A DNA stretch of 64,000 bases, taken from the NCBI RefSeq assembly GCF_023703465.1, contig NZ_JAMQGP010000002.1, positions 372,001 to 436,000 of the forward strand, in the 5' to 3' direction. The notes under the pieces were generated by a model. It searched no databases. It had not been told where the DNA came from and saw only the letters and a list, made by a program, of their open reading frames with translations. Shown piece after piece: positions 17,139 through 27,338 of the stretch. How positions within the stretch are numbered: position 1 is the stretch's first letter; each line of letters begins with the position of its first letter. The position numbers and the translations under genes are program-made. The stretch comes from Echinimonas agarilytica. GTDB lineage: Bacteria; Pseudomonadota; Gammaproteobacteria; Enterobacterales; Neiellaceae.

Positions 17139-17668
17139 AATATAGGATCAGACGTTTCCAACATAATCAGTAGTGCGCTGCGGCCGCCCCAAGCCTTTGT
17201 CGCTTGCGTGAATGCTAATACTGCAGGATGCTGAACCAACCAATGGGGCAACCTTTTTCTCAACACGCCTGTGCCCAAGCCCGTCATAACGGTGATGCAA
17301 TCAATGTTTTGACGCTGCGCTTCAACTAATAGCGCTGCTAATTCAATTTTTGCTTGTGCTTGAGTCATGCCGTGCAGATCAAGTAACAACTCAGGTTCGA
17401 GTTGCCCGCGCTTGAGTTTTTTTACCGCATCAGCGGGTGCTGATTGCGATAACCATCGAACGGTTTCGTCGTCGTCAAAATGAGCTTCGAAAGTATCAGA
17501 GAAAAAGAAATCAGCCTCTCGCTGTGCTGTTTTCTGCTGTGCAACAATTTTGTCGGAACGGATTTTTTTACGCTGTACTGGGGGCGTTATGGTATCCTGC
17601 CGCAATTGTTTTACATCGGCCATAAGCTGTCGAAATTCTAGTTCTTGGTCTTCAGGTTGATCGCTCAT
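17135..17668 (-). CDS. smrB: Smr-domain endonuclease SmrB (ribosome rescue factor)
   Basis: 177 residues from the ATG at 17668 (MSDQPEDQ), similar in length to E. coli SmrB; a 20-residue upstream extension is unlikely. The charged N-terminal region is followed by the Smr domain with LDLHGMTQAQAK (about 120) and TGLGTGVLRKRLPHWL. In E. coli SmrB is recruited to collided ribosomes and cleaves the mRNA between them. It is divergent from prmB with about 70 bases between start codons, an arrangement conserved in gammaproteobacteria. Confidence 0.9.
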   Translation of the reverse strand: MSDQPEDQELEFRQLMADVKQLRQDTITPPVQRKKIRSDKIVAQQKTAQREADFFFSDTFEAHFDDDETVRWLSQSAPADAVKKLKRGQLEPELLLDLHGMTQAQAKIELAALLVEAQRQNIDCITVMTGLGTGVLRKRLPHWLVQHPAVLAFTQATKAWGGRSALLIMLETSDPIF

Positions 17669-17739
17669 TGTGGTTTTAAAAATCGTAATAATGTGTTTGA
17701 TTTTACCTGCCAAGTCTTGAGTTACCAAGGTAATACTTG

Positions 17740-18660
17740 ATGGATAAAAATATTATTGAAGAAGCCGTGGCTGAATTGAGTACAATTCAAGATTTACTCC
17801 GTTGGGCGACCAGTCAATTTAACGGGGCCGCAATTTATCTAGGTCACGGTACTGACAATGCTTGGGATGAAGCGGTGGCGCTGGTCACTCATGCGTTACA
17901 TTTACCCGGTGATGTAGGGCATGAAATTCTTACTGCCAGATTAACCCGCACCGAGCGCCAAGCCGTTGTTGATTTGATTCTTCTCCGAATTGAAAGGCGT
18001 TTGCCGTTGCCATATCTCACCAATAAAGCGTGGTTTGCAGGCTTACCGTTTTATGTTGATGAACGTGTGCTGATCCCTCGCTCGCCGGTAGCAGAAATGA
18101 TTGAGCACGAGTTTCAGCCTTGGTTAAAACATGTCCCTGAGCGTATTCTTGATTTATGCACGGGCAGTGGTTGTATCGCGATTGCTTTGGCTCATGCATT
18201 TCCCGCTGCAGAAGTTGATGCCGTTGATATTTCAGCCGATGCGCTGGCAGTGGCTGAGATCAACATTAGTGAATATGGCCTCAATGAACGCGTGTTTCCC
18301 ATGGAATCAGACTGCTTTGATGCTTTATCCGGCACCACATATGATTTGATTGTGAGCAATCCTCCGTATGTTGATGCCGAAGACATGGCTGATTTACCGG
18401 AAGAATATCAGCATGAACCTGAGCTAGCGTTGGCTGCAGGACACGATGGTCTAGATTTGGTTCGACGCATGCTCAGAGAAGCGCCCGATCACTTAGCTGA
18501 AAATGGGCTTTTAGTGTGTGAAGTGGGTAATTCTCAAGTTCATATGCAACATGCCTTTCCAGATGTACCGTTTATTTGGATTGAATTCCAAAATGGTGGT
18601 GATGGCATTTTTGTGATTGATCGCAATAGTTTGTTGACCCACAGAGCTGTGTTTGGATAA
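17740..18660 (+). CDS. prmB: Ribosomal protein uL3 glutamine-N5 methyltransferase PrmB
   Basis: 306 residues from the ATG at 17740; a TTG one codon earlier is possible. The SAM site appears as DLCTGSGCIAIALA, and the catalytic NPPY motif is at about 207-210 with VDAEDMADLP downstream, typical of PrmB rather than PrmC. It methylates a glutamine of ribosomal protein L3. It lies upstream of aroC, with a stem-loop but no full terminator between them, so co-transcription is likely. Confidence 0.95.
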   Translation: MDKNIIEEAVAELSTIQDLLRWATSQFNGAAIYLGHGTDNAWDEAVALVTHALHLPGDVGHEILTARLTRTERQAVVDLILLRIERRLPLPYLTNKAWFAGLPFYVDERVLIPRSPVAEMIEHEFQPWLKHVPERILDLCTGSGCIAIALAHAFPAAEVDAVDISADALAVAEINISEYGLNERVFPMESDCFDALSGTTYDLIVSNPPYVDAEDMADLPEEYQHEPELALAAGHDGLDLVRRMLREAPDHLAENGLLVCEVGNSQVHMQHAFPDVPFIWIEFQNGGDGIFVIDRNSLLTHRAVFG

Positions 18661-18677
18661 TCACACAAATTAGCAAT

Positions 18678-18706
18678 ATACAAGGCGAATGGGAATGGCC
18701 TTGTAT
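18678..18706 (+). other. Stem-loop between prmB and aroC
   Basis: ATACAAGGC pairs perfectly with GCCTTGTAT (9 bp, 11-base loop). No T-run follows, so it is more likely an mRNA-stabilising or processing hairpin than a terminator. Confidence 0.5.
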
Positions 18707-18771
18707 GAATCGGTGATTGCTGAATAAATCATCCGAAAACTTTCATTAATAAAAGCGGACGTAGAATCAAT

Positions 18772-19872
18772 ATGTCAGGAAATACGATTGGTAAGCTGTT
18801 CAGCGTGACCACTTTTGGCGAAAGCCATGGTACAGCATTGGGCTGTATCGTTGACGGTTGCCCTCCGGGTTTGGAAATTACTGAAGAAGATCTACAAATT
18901 GACCTCGACCGTCGTAAACCGGGAACTTCGCGCTATACAACTCAGCGCAGAGAAGCCGACGAAGTGAAAATTATGTCGGGCATCTTTGAGGGGAAAACCA
19001 CAGGTACCTCCATTGGCATGATTATTATGAATGGCGATCAGCGCTCCAATGATTATTCCAACATTAAAGATTTATATCGTCCAGGCCATGCCGATTATGT
19101 GTATGACCAGAAATATGGATTCCGTGACTATCGCGGTGGTGGACGTTCATCTGCTCGTGAAACGGCAATGCGCGTGGCCGCCGGTGCCGTCGCTAAAAAA
19201 TACCTCAAGCAAGTGCATGGGGTAGAAATTCGGGGTTATTTGTCGCAGCTTGGGCCTATCCGAGCAGAAACTATCGATTTTAACGAAATTGAAAACAATG
19301 CTTTTTTCTGTCCTGATGTGAACAAGCTAGAAGCGCTTGACCAATACATGCGTGATTTGAAAAAAGAAGGCGATTCGGTTGGTGCTGAAGTGACCGTGGT
19401 GGCTAAAAGTGTTCCTGTAGGGCTCGGTGAACCCGTATTCGATCGCCTCGATGCCGAGTTGGCACATTCATTGATGAGTATTAACGCTGTTAAAGGTGTC
19501 GCGTTTGGGGATGGTTTTGATACCGTCACACAAAAAGGCAGCGAACACCGAGATACGCTTACACCCCAAGGCTTTGCTAGTAATCACGCTGGCGGTGTTT
19601 TGGGTGGAATATCCACCGGCCAAGATATTGTGGCGCGCATTGCGATGAAACCTACATCTAGCATTACTGTACCAGGTCAAACTATTACTAATTCCGGTGA
19701 TACTGCGGAAGTGATCACTAAAGGTCGTCACGATCCATGTGTGGGAATTAGAGCGGTGCCTATTGCAGAAGCGATGATGGCCATTACCTTAATGGATCAA
19801 CTATTGCGTCATCGTGGCCAAAATGCGGGCGTATCCGGTCCAATTTCACCTATACCAGGTTCTATAAAATAG
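18772..19872 (+). CDS. aroC: Chorismate synthase
   Basis: 366 residues, standard length. Family signatures visible: [10 protein letters not shown] near the N-terminus, [32 protein letters not shown], and a C-terminal [17 protein letters not shown]. It converts 5-enolpyruvylshikimate-3-phosphate to chorismate using reduced FMN, the last shared step of aromatic biosynthesis. The prmB-aroC order is conserved in gammaproteobacteria. The MFS gene follows after 10 bases. Confidence 0.98.
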   Translation: MSGNTIGKLFSVTTFGESHGTALGCIVDGCPPGLEITEEDLQIDLDRRKPGTSRYTTQRREADEVKIMSGIFEGKTTGTSIGMIIMNGDQRSNDYSNIKDLYRPGHADYVYDQKYGFRDYRGGGRSSARETAMRVAAGAVAKKYLKQVHGVEIRGYLSQLGPIRAETIDFNEIENNAFFCPDVNKLEALDQYMRDLKKEGDSVGAEVTVVAKSVPVGLGEPVFDRLDAELAHSLMSINAVKGVAFGDGFDTVTQKGSEHRDTLTPQGFASNHAGGVLGGISTGQDIVARIAMKPTSSITVPGQTITNSGDTAEVITKGRHDPCVGIRAVPIAEAMMAITLMDQLLRHRGQNAGVSGPISPIPGSIK

Positions 19873-19882
19873 CGAGTCTTAT

Positions 19883-21052
19883 GTGATTAGCCCAGCGCGC
19901 CGCAGCGATATTATGTCGTTGAGCGGCGCTTATTTTGCGTTTTTTGCAATCGTAGGGCTGGTTGTTCCCTATCTAAGTGTTTACCTCGACCGGCTTGGTT
20001 ATGATTCTGAAAGCATCGGAATTGCTCTTGCGTTAGTGTCAATCATGCGAATTATCGCGCCGAGCTTGTGGTCTGCCTTAGCCGACCGCACTGGGCAGCA
20101 CGTACTGATTGCGCGGATTGGTATTTTCTTAGCTCTGCTCTGCTTACTATTGCTGTTCTGGATTGAGTCGCGCACGCAACGACTGATCGCACTTGCTGCA
20201 TTTAACTTCTTTTGGACCGCGATCTTGCCGCAAATTGAGGTGATTTCACTGCGACGCTTAGCGTCGAAAGAGGGGCTTTACGCCAAGGTAAGAAGTGCTG
20301 GTAGCATTGGTTTTATTGTAATTGCGACCTTCGCAGGCGTTGCCATTGCTGATTATGGCGCACAAGCCTTTGTTGCTATTGGTGCGTTACTTTCACTGCT
20401 TTTATTTGCCATTCTGCTGTTAATTAAGCAACCTGAAGCACCCCAAAAATCTGTAAGCCAGGATGCGGGAGGTTCTCGATTTTTGTCTTGGCCGCTGATT
20501 GGGCTGGTCGGATGCGCTTTCTTAATCCAAAGCAGTCATGGTGCTTATTACACTTTCTTCATTTTGCATATGAATGACCTTGGTTATAGCTCATTTATGG
20601 CGGGGTGTTTGTCAGCCTTAGGTGTTGTGGCTGAAGTGGCTTTATTTTGGGGAATAGGCTATTGCTTTGCGCGATGGTCGTTACTGGGAATATTGCGACT
20701 TGCATTGGTGCTTACCGTTGTGCGCTGGCTGCTCATGGCCTATTTTTCAGATGTCTGGCCGCTATTGCTGACCTCGTTGTTGCTGCATGCTGCTAGTTTT
20801 GGAATGGTACATGCGTGTTCTATGCGTTGGTTGCATTCAAATGTCGATGCCCAACACCAAAGCAAAGCTCAAGCGCTATATAGTGGTATGGGGTTTGGTG
20901 CTGGCAGTGTGGTAGGGGCGGCATTAGTTGCACCGTTGTGGGCACAAGGGGAAGGGGCAACCGTGTCTTACGTGGCTTGCGCTACTTTGGCATTGGCTGC
21001 TGTTGTATTGTTTCAATTCACCTTGGCCAAACCGTCAAAGCAATCCGCTTGA
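19883..21052 (+). CDS. MFS transporter, HcaT/LacY-like 12-helix family
   Basis: 389 residues with about 12 hydrophobic helices. The N-terminal helix GAYFAFFAIVGLVVPYLSVYL and the loop between helices 2 and 3 (SALADRTG) match the MFS_1-like/HcaT group of putative sugar or phenylpropionate permeases. Starts with GTG 19883 without a strong ribosome-binding site; ATG 19913 is an alternative. It follows aroC by 10 bases and is probably in the same transcript. The substrate cannot be read from sequence. It ends convergent with the dehydrogenase gene. Confidence 0.82.
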   Translation: MISPARRSDIMSLSGAYFAFFAIVGLVVPYLSVYLDRLGYDSESIGIALALVSIMRIIAPSLWSALADRTGQHVLIARIGIFLALLCLLLLFWIESRTQRLIALAAFNFFWTAILPQIEVISLRRLASKEGLYAKVRSAGSIGFIVIATFAGVAIADYGAQAFVAIGALLSLLLFAILLLIKQPEAPQKSVSQDAGGSRFLSWPLIGLVGCAFLIQSSHGAYYTFFILHMNDLGYSSFMAGCLSALGVVAEVALFWGIGYCFARWSLLGILRLALVLTVVRWLLMAYFSDVWPLLLTSLLLHAASFGMVHACSMRWLHSNVDAQHQSKAQALYSGMGFGAGSVVGAALVAPLWAQGEGATVSYVACATLALAAVVLFQFTLAKPSKQSA

Positions 21053-21082
21053 CGAGCGGATACCTTGACGCATCGAAATTAT

Positions 21083-21946
21083 TTAGCGGCTGAGGCGAGC
21101 CATGAGCGATGAGGTATCCCAGCGGCCGCCTCCCATTGATTGTACTTCAGCGTAAAATTGATCAACCAATGCAGTGACAGGTAATAACGAGCCGTTGCGG
21201 CTGGCTTCTACCAGTGCATAGCCTAAATCTTTGCGCATCCAATCCACAGCAAAACCGAAATCATATTCGCTGTTGAGCATGGTTTGCCCGCGATTTTCCA
21301 TTTGCCAACTTTGTGCCGCTCCTTTGCTGATTACTTCTAGCACTGCAGCTCCATCAAGTCCTGCTTGTTGCGCAAATTGCATTCCTTCCGATAAGCCCTG
21401 AATCAATCCAGCAATACAGATTTGATTCACCATTTTTGTTCTTTGCCCTGCGCCAGACTTGCCCATATGCTTGACTGATTTCGAGTACACTTCCATCACC
21501 GATAAGGCTGATAGATAAGCGTGTTCGTCGCCTCCGACCATGGTTGTGAGTGCGCCATTCTCAGCGCCAGCTTGGCCTCCTGAAACCGGAGCATCCAAGA
21601 AACTCAGTTGATAAGATGCCGCCAGTGTCGACATGCGCTCGGCCAGTTCAGCGGATGTGGTTGTATGATCAATAATGATTGCACCGGGCTTCATGGCCCG
21701 CATCACCCCTTGTTGCTCGAGTAATTCGATCACGTCCTCGTCTCGACCAATACATAAACAAACAATATCGGCATGTTGAACAGCGTCAATTGCAGATTGA
21801 AAGGCAATCCCTTGATAATGCTTGGCCCACTGTTCAGCTTTGGGAAATGTCCGATTGTAGACTTGAGTAGTGAACTTTCTGCTCAAATGGCCAGCCATGG
21901 GATAACCCATCACTCCTAAGCCTAAAAATGTCACAATTGGGTTCAT
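21083..21946 (-). CDS. NAD(P)-dependent beta-hydroxyacid dehydrogenase (3-hydroxyisobutyrate / tartronate semialdehyde reductase family)
   Basis: 287 residues from the ATG at 21946, preceded by a GAGA-type site; an in-frame GTG lies two codons earlier. Rossmann motif FLGLGVMGYPMAGHL at the N-terminus, the substrate-binding signature DAPVSGGQAGAENG and the catalytic lysine in TKMVNQI are all present. Members reduce or oxidise small 3-hydroxy acids such as 3-hydroxyisobutyrate, tartronate semialdehyde or 4-hydroxybutyrate. The window gives no pathway context to choose. It stands alone between convergent mfs and divergent epmC. Confidence 0.88.
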   Translation of the reverse strand: MNPIVTFLGLGVMGYPMAGHLSRKFTTQVYNRTFPKAEQWAKHYQGIAFQSAIDAVQHADIVCLCIGRDEDVIELLEQQGVMRAMKPGAIIIDHTTTSAELAERMSTLAASYQLSFLDAPVSGGQAGAENGALTTMVGGDEHAYLSALSVMEVYSKSVKHMGKSGAGQRTKMVNQICIAGLIQGLSEGMQFAQQAGLDGAAVLEVISKGAAQSWQMENRGQTMLNSEYDFGFAVDWMRKDLGYALVEASRNGSLLPVTALVDQFYAEVQSMGGGRWDTSSLMARLSR

Positions 21947-22154
21947 TTGCACTTTCTCTATTTGGCCAAATTTATAGTACTGATAGTAAAGGATTGGCTG
22001 TACTTGGAATAGGGGGGGGCCTATTTTCTAGGGCGGAGCCTGTCAGGCTAGCGATGCACCCTGTATAACGGCATTTCCAGTTTTAGCTGTGTAAAAAGCT
22101 GATCTTCTTTGACTCTATCTATAAAATAGCGCTGTTAACGCTGAGGAGAAGGTT

Positions 22155-22694
22155 TTGAGCGACGCCGAGTACCCACAAACAGAGCAACTGATTGCATTGT
22201 TTAATCAAACGTTTAAGCCACTCAATACCGTTTTAGTCCGCGGCCAAGTCGAGCCTATCTATTACCCTGCTTGTGCTGAAAAACCGGCTCAAATCGTGTT
22301 TGCTCATGGCTACTTTGCCAGTGCTTTGCATGAAATTGCGCATTGGTGCTTGGCGGGGGAAGATCGCCGCAAGTTAGAAGATTATGGCTACTGGTATTGC
22401 CCGGATGGTCGCAGTGCGGAGCAGCAAGCTGAGTTCGAGAAGGTCGAAATTAAACCGCAAGCCATTGAATGGGCGTTGACGGTTGCAGCAGGTCGGTGCT
22501 TTAAAGTCAGCACTGACAACCTCAATGGTGTTGAACCCAACCGAATTGACTTTCAAACCAAGGTACACGCGCAAGTATGTCGTTATTTAGCCGTTGGTTT
22601 TCCAGCGAGAGCTCATCAATTCATTGGTGTACTCCAGCAGCATTATCAATTGCCTGCCTTGAGGCTTACCGATTTCGACTGGAGAGATTCTTAA
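22155..22694 (+). CDS. epmC: Elongation factor P hydroxylase EpmC
   Basis: 179 residues. Starts at TTG 22155 with a strong GAGGAGAAGG ribosome-binding site a few bases upstream; no in-frame ATG near the start fits. The metal-binding ALHEIAHWCLAG segment and the length match EpmC (YfcM), which hydroxylates the beta-lysylated residue of EF-P. The final codon is immediately followed by the next ATG, so the two genes are coupled. Confidence 0.93.
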   Translation: MSDAEYPQTEQLIALFNQTFKPLNTVLVRGQVEPIYYPACAEKPAQIVFAHGYFASALHEIAHWCLAGEDRRKLEDYGYWYCPDGRSAEQQAEFEKVEIKPQAIEWALTVAAGRCFKVSTDNLNGVEPNRIDFQTKVHAQVCRYLAVGFPARAHQFIGVLQQHYQLPALRLTDFDWRDS

Positions 22695-23825
22695 ATGAAT
22701 GACAAGTTGACGGTTGCATTTGTGATCAATCCGTTCGCAGGAATTGGAGGCTCTGTAGCGCTCAAAGGCAGTGATGGTGGCAATACAGTCACCGAAGCAT
22801 TGGCACGCGGTGCAGAGCCCCTGGCCCAGCAAAGAGCCGCTGTGGCTTTCGCTAAATTTTCGGCTTACAGCGAGCAAATTCATGTCATCACAGCAGCAGG
22901 AGATATGGGAGAAGACTGTGCGCGTGCCGCGGGTTTAAGCACGGATGTTATCTTCACGCCTGAGTCACCCAGTTCAGCGCACGATACCCAAGAATTTGCG
23001 CGAACTATCTTAGCGCTCAAACCTGATATTTTGCTGTTTGCAGGCGGAGATGGCACAGCACGCGATGTGTGTGAAATTGTAGAAAATAAATTTCCCGTAC
23101 TTGGCATTCCTGCTGGATGTAAAATTCATAGTGGAGTGTATGCAGTAACCCCAACGGCTGCGGGTAGGATGATTGCAAGCATGGCGCAGGGACAACTTCT
23201 ATCGTTGACTGAAGCGAACGTCATGGACATTGATGAAGATGCCTTTCGACAAGGAGTTGTGCGGGCCAAACGTTATGGTGAAATGACGATTCCAGATGAT
23301 TTACGTTATTTACAAAGCGTCAAATCAGGCGGGCGTGAAAGTGATGAGTTAGTGCTTGCTGATATTGCCGCAGAAGTTGAGGATGTCATTGGTGATGAAT
23401 GGGCGGTCATGGGGTCGGGGTCGACGGTAGAAGCTGTGATGGAGCACTTAGGGCTCGACAATACGTTATTGGGCGTTGATGTGGTCCATCAAGGTCAGTT
23501 GATTGATTCAGATGTCACTGCTCAGACATTGTTGGATTATGTGCGCGATGCTCAAACAGCTGTAAAACTCGTCATTACTTTAATTGGTGGCCAAGGGCAT
23601 ATTTTTGGGCGAGGTAATCAGCAATTGAGCCCATCGGTTATTCGGCAAATAGGCCGAGAGAACATTGTTTTGGTGGCTTCAAAATCAAAACTACAAGCAC
23701 TTAATGGGCGCCCCTTGATTGCCGATACAGGGGATACCGTTCTCGATCAGGAACTGGCGGGCTATATTCGAGTCATTACAGGCTATCGCGACTATGCGAT
23801 GTACCATATCGCCAGTCCGGAGTAG
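22695..23825 (+). CDS. ATP-NAD kinase-like family protein
   Basis: 376 residues. The N-terminal phosphate-binding fold has INPFAGIGGS and the family motif FAGGDGTARDVCE near residue 115, as in NAD kinase/diacylglycerol-kinase relatives. The second half (STVEAVMEHLGLDNTLLGVD) is typical of the acetoin-cluster AcoX/ATP-NAD-kinase-like group. Activity on NAD is not established for this group. It directly abuts epmC and is convergent with mnmC, a neighbourhood seen in marine gammaproteobacteria. Confidence 0.85.
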   Translation: MNDKLTVAFVINPFAGIGGSVALKGSDGGNTVTEALARGAEPLAQQRAAVAFAKFSAYSEQIHVITAAGDMGEDCARAAGLSTDVIFTPESPSSAHDTQEFARTILALKPDILLFAGGDGTARDVCEIVENKFPVLGIPAGCKIHSGVYAVTPTAAGRMIASMAQGQLLSLTEANVMDIDEDAFRQGVVRAKRYGEMTIPDDLRYLQSVKSGGRESDELVLADIAAEVEDVIGDEWAVMGSGSTVEAVMEHLGLDNTLLGVDVVHQGQLIDSDVTAQTLLDYVRDAQTAVKLVITLIGGQGHIFGRGNQQLSPSVIRQIGRENIVLVASKSKLQALNGRPLIADTGDTVLDQELAGYIRVITGYRDYAMYHIASPE

Positions 23826-23837
23826 TCGAAAAAATGA

Positions 23838-25820
23838 TTATTCGGGTCCAAATGGTGTGCGACCTTTTCTAAGCCGGCGCCAACCAAAGCGGCTTGGATC
23901 GATGACATCTAAAATAGATTGCTCAACCGGTTGAGCCGTGCCATCGATATAGTTAGCGATAATATTGGCCGCGATGGGGGCTGAACAAATACCACGCGCG
24001 CCTAGTCCTGAAATTATATACAAGCCTTGAGCATGGGGTAGATTTTTCATGTCACCATGCGTTGTTCTAAGTGCTAAAGAATCCCAGTCGGGTACGGAAC
24101 CAACCAATGGCATGTGGTCACGTACTGAGGCTCTAAACCCAACTTTGCCAGCCATTGGCGAGTGTTCCCACTCATTGGCAAGCACTGAGCTTTGCAACCG
24201 ATCGGACAGACGCTGAAGGTTCGTTTGATGCTCCTCTTCTGACAGTTCGGTATGAGTTGTTCTTCTTACAAATGTAGCGCCAATACAGTGCTCGCCATCA
24301 TGAGCGGGAGTGACATATCCGGTATGGCATAACACTGTTTTCAATGGGCTAGTATTGGAGGTTTCTGGAACATGGCTGACCTGTCCTCTGACTGCATTGA
24401 GCGGAATGTGCTGAGTCACATCGAACTTGGCACTATCGGCACCTGATGCAATCACCACGGTGTCGAACTCCAGTACTTCTGCCGATGTTGTTAATGCCCA
24501 CACATGTCCGACTTTCTCAATCTCATCAACGTTCATATCCAGCTTTACTGGTTGACCTTTTGCATGGAGTTCGGCTGCGATGAAGCGACAAATGTCGCCG
24601 GGGCAAAACCAGCCTCCATTGGGATAGAAAATACCTGGATATTCGAGCTCTATTCCCGCCAGGTCAGATGCTTGAGCGGCATCTACACTATGTACGACTG
24701 ACTCTGGAAAGTGAAAATTTGCGATGCTTTTATGTTTGCGAATGAGGTCATCATTGCAGCTCAAATGTAATACACCACACCATTGGTGCGCAATTGATGC
24801 GGTTAATGATGTTAGTTGTGCCAAGCGCATGCGACTAAAACGGTAAGCGTGTAAAAAAAATTGTGAAACATGCTCTTCAGCAGGGCTTAATAATGGATAA
24901 AGTGCGCCTTGTCGGTTGCCACTTGCCTGTTGTGCTAGTGACGAATCTTTGCAGATTAAAGTGACGGAATAACCTCGGTTGGATAGCTCCCAAGCGGTCA
25001 AGCAGCCCGATAATCCACCACCAATGACGGCTACTTTTTGCTCGCAAGGAGCCGTTCCTGTCTGTGTGATAGTTTTATTGGGTTTGGTGGCAACGGTCAT
25101 GTCTCTTTTGTTGCCATAACCCGATATTTTGGAGACCTCAAAACCTGCTTCGGCCAACCCTCTGCGAACAAAGCCTGCTGCGGTAAAAGTGGCTACCGTG
25201 GCATAAGGTTTTGCTAAACGGAACATATGCTTGAAGAGTGTACTGCTCCACATGTCGGGATTCTTACTGGGTGCAAAACCATCAAGAAACCACGCATCGA
25301 CAATGCCATGGTTGGCTGTCGACAACTCAGGCAGAATGTCGTTGGCATCGCCAAACCATAAATCTAATGTAATGCGGCCCTGATCAAATTCGAGGCGGTG
25401 ACAGCCCGGTATAGGGTGCTCAGGATATTGCGCTCTCAATGCTTGCGCATAGTTGCACAGAGAAGGGAATTGCTGATGCGATTGCTCAAGCGCGTCGAGC
25501 GTCATGGGGTACTTTTCAAATGTTATAAAGTGGAGGCGGCAAGCGTTGCGGTTGGACTGAGTGACTAAAAAGTCATCAAATGCTTGTCGAAGCGCAAGAA
25601 AGTTCATACCGCTGCCAAATCCGGTTTCAGCCACAGTAAAAACGGAACAAGTGTGCGCTCGCCACCTTTTTAATAGCTGATTACCGGCCAAAAACACATA
25701 TTGTGTTTCTGCTAGACCATCGTCGTTAGAAAAATATACATCGTCAAAATCATCCGCAACTGGTGTTCCATCGGCGTTGAAATGCAGGTTTGCATGAGTA
25801 ATTTTGATGTTTGTATTCAT
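23838..25820 (-). CDS. mnmC: Bifunctional tRNA mnm5s2U biosynthesis protein MnmC
   Basis: 660 residues from the ATG at 25820 (MNTNIKITHA), which matches the family N-terminus better than a 19-residue extension. The N-terminal methyltransferase half has VYFSNDDGLAET and FTVAETGFGSGMNFLAL. The C-terminal FAD-dependent oxidase half begins with VAVIGGGLSGCLTAWEL near residue 262. It converts cmnm5s2U to nm5s2U and then mnm5s2U at the wobble base of several tRNAs. It is divergent from fabB, as in E. coli. Confidence 0.96.
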   Translation of the reverse strand: MNTNIKITHANLHFNADGTPVADDFDDVYFSNDDGLAETQYVFLAGNQLLKRWRAHTCSVFTVAETGFGSGMNFLALRQAFDDFLVTQSNRNACRLHFITFEKYPMTLDALEQSHQQFPSLCNYAQALRAQYPEHPIPGCHRLEFDQGRITLDLWFGDANDILPELSTANHGIVDAWFLDGFAPSKNPDMWSSTLFKHMFRLAKPYATVATFTAAGFVRRGLAEAGFEVSKISGYGNKRDMTVATKPNKTITQTGTAPCEQKVAVIGGGLSGCLTAWELSNRGYSVTLICKDSSLAQQASGNRQGALYPLLSPAEEHVSQFFLHAYRFSRMRLAQLTSLTASIAHQWCGVLHLSCNDDLIRKHKSIANFHFPESVVHSVDAAQASDLAGIELEYPGIFYPNGGWFCPGDICRFIAAELHAKGQPVKLDMNVDEIEKVGHVWALTTSAEVLEFDTVVIASGADSAKFDVTQHIPLNAVRGQVSHVPETSNTSPLKTVLCHTGYVTPAHDGEHCIGATFVRRTTHTELSEEEHQTNLQRLSDRLQSSVLANEWEHSPMAGKVGFRASVRDHMPLVGSVPDWDSLALRTTHGDMKNLPHAQGLYIISGLGARGICSAPIAANIIANYIDGTAQPVEQSILDVIDPSRFGWRRLRKGRTPFGPE

Positions 25821-25868
25821 ATCGTATTGGTCAGGGCGTAAAAGTCGGGCTACTATAACCTCAAAATT

Positions 25869-25885
25869 AGCGTACACGTGTAACT
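25869..25885. promoter_or_regulatory. FabR-like operator upstream of fabB
   Basis: AGCGTACACGTGTAACT resembles the E. coli FabR operators at fabA and fabB (AGCGTAC with a GTGTxxGCT-type second half). It lies about 95 bases upstream of fabB and would tie its expression to the unsaturated/saturated acyl ratio. Similarity judged by eye. Confidence 0.5.
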
Positions 25886-25979
25886 TTATCGATATCTAAG
25901 CAGACCACTTAGGGAATAACTTCGCATTACAATCCCTCGGTCTACAAGCCAGAATTCTATTATTCAACAGGGTTTATTC

Positions 25980-27191
25980 ATGAAAAGAGCTGTGATCACT
26001 GGTCTGGGTATTGTTTCCAGCCTAGGTAACAATGCCGAGGAAGTATTAGCCTCATTGCGTGCAGGTAAGTCAGGTATTTGTGCTTCAGAATCATTTAAAG
26101 AAATGGGTTTGCGAAGCCAAGTATGGGGCGGAATCAACATTAATACCAAAGAACATGTTGATCGCCGCGCACTGCGCTTCATGGGAGATGCTGCTGCTTA
26201 TGCCTACATCGCCATGAACGAAGCGATTGCTGATGCCGGTTTGGGTGATGATCAAGTGTCGAATGACCGTACTGGTTTAGTTGCCGGTTCCGGTGGTGCA
26301 AGCTCTGATAACCAAGTTGCAGCGGCAGATATTTTACGCGAGAAAGGCGTGAAGCGTATCGGTCCATACATGGTGCCCCGCACCATGGGTAGCACCACAT
26401 CAGCGTGTTTAGCCACTCCGTTTAAAATTCGTGGTGTGAACTACTCAATGAGTTCCGCATGTGCCACATCTGCTCACTGTATTGGTCACGCGCTTGAGCT
26501 TATTCAGCTCGGCAAGCAAGATGTGGTATTCGCTGGTGGTGGTGAAGAAGTGCATTGGTCGTTGGCGATGCAATTTGATGCAATGGGCGCTTTATCAACC
26601 AAGTATAATGAAACGCCTGAATTAGCGTCGCGCACATATGATGCGAACCGCGATGGTTTTGTTATCTCAGGTGGCGGCGGCATGGTCGTGGTTGAAGAGT
26701 TAGAGCATGCCTTAGCTCGTGGCGCTAAAATTTACGCAGAGATCGTCGGTTATGGTGCAACTTCTGATGGATACGACATGGTAGCGCCTTCAGGCGAGGG
26801 TGCCGTGCGCTGTATGAAGCAAGCATTAGCAACTGTTGAAGGTCCAATTGATTACCTCAATACACACGGCACATCGACGCCTGTGGGCGACGTCAAAGAG
26901 TTGGCAGCGATTCAAGAAGTGTTTGGCGGTAACTCGCCGATGATCAGTGCCACTAAAGCGATGTCAGGTCATGCGCTTGGAGCTGCTGGCGTTCACGAAG
27001 CCATCTACTCGCTGTTGATGGTTGAACATGGCTTTGTTGCGCCATCGATTAACGTGGATGAGTTGGACGAAGCAGCCGAAGGCCTCAACGTCATTACAAA
27101 AACAACCGATGCAGAGCTGACACAGGTTATGTCGAACAGCTTTGGGTTCGGTGGTACCAACGCAACATTGGTGATGAAGAAGTATTCGTAA
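25980..27191 (+). CDS. fabB: 3-oxoacyl-ACP synthase I (KAS I)
   Basis: 403 residues. Active-site Cys about 161 in [16 protein letters not shown], His residues in [11 protein letters not shown] and [10 protein letters not shown], and C-terminal [11 protein letters not shown]. The sequence is of the FabB rather than FabF type ([18 protein letters not shown]-like start). It elongates acyl-ACP and is required for unsaturated fatty acid synthesis. A Rho-independent terminator follows. Confidence 0.97.
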   Translation: MKRAVITGLGIVSSLGNNAEEVLASLRAGKSGICASESFKEMGLRSQVWGGININTKEHVDRRALRFMGDAAAYAYIAMNEAIADAGLGDDQVSNDRTGLVAGSGGASSDNQVAAADILREKGVKRIGPYMVPRTMGSTTSACLATPFKIRGVNYSMSSACATSAHCIGHALELIQLGKQDVVFAGGGEEVHWSLAMQFDAMGALSTKYNETPELASRTYDANRDGFVISGGGGMVVVEELEHALARGAKIYAEIVGYGATSDGYDMVAPSGEGAVRCMKQALATVEGPIDYLNTHGTSTPVGDVKELAAIQEVFGGNSPMISATKAMSGHALGAAGVHEAIYSLLMVEHGFVAPSINVDELDEAAEGLNVITKTTDAELTQVMSNSFGFGGTNATLVMKKYS

Positions 27192-27212
27192 CACCGATTG
27201 GTCGTTGATGAA

Positions 27213-27236
27213 AACCGGCCGATTGGCCGGTTTTTT
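27213..27236 (+). terminator. Rho-independent terminator of fabB
   Basis: AACCGGCC-GATT-GGCCGGTT, an 8-bp GC-rich stem, followed by T-run. Confidence 0.9.
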
Positions 27237-27338
27237 GGTTTAAAGGCTGGTGATTGTTCATATCGCCATGGTGGACACCTAGGCTAAAAAAGCATACATT
27301 CGCTCGCTTACAAATGGACACTCAAATGGGGATTGCAG

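Noticed and set aside
22008-22022. G-rich tract as a special structure upstream of epmC
   Set aside because: A single short G-run with no further runs to form a quadruplex.
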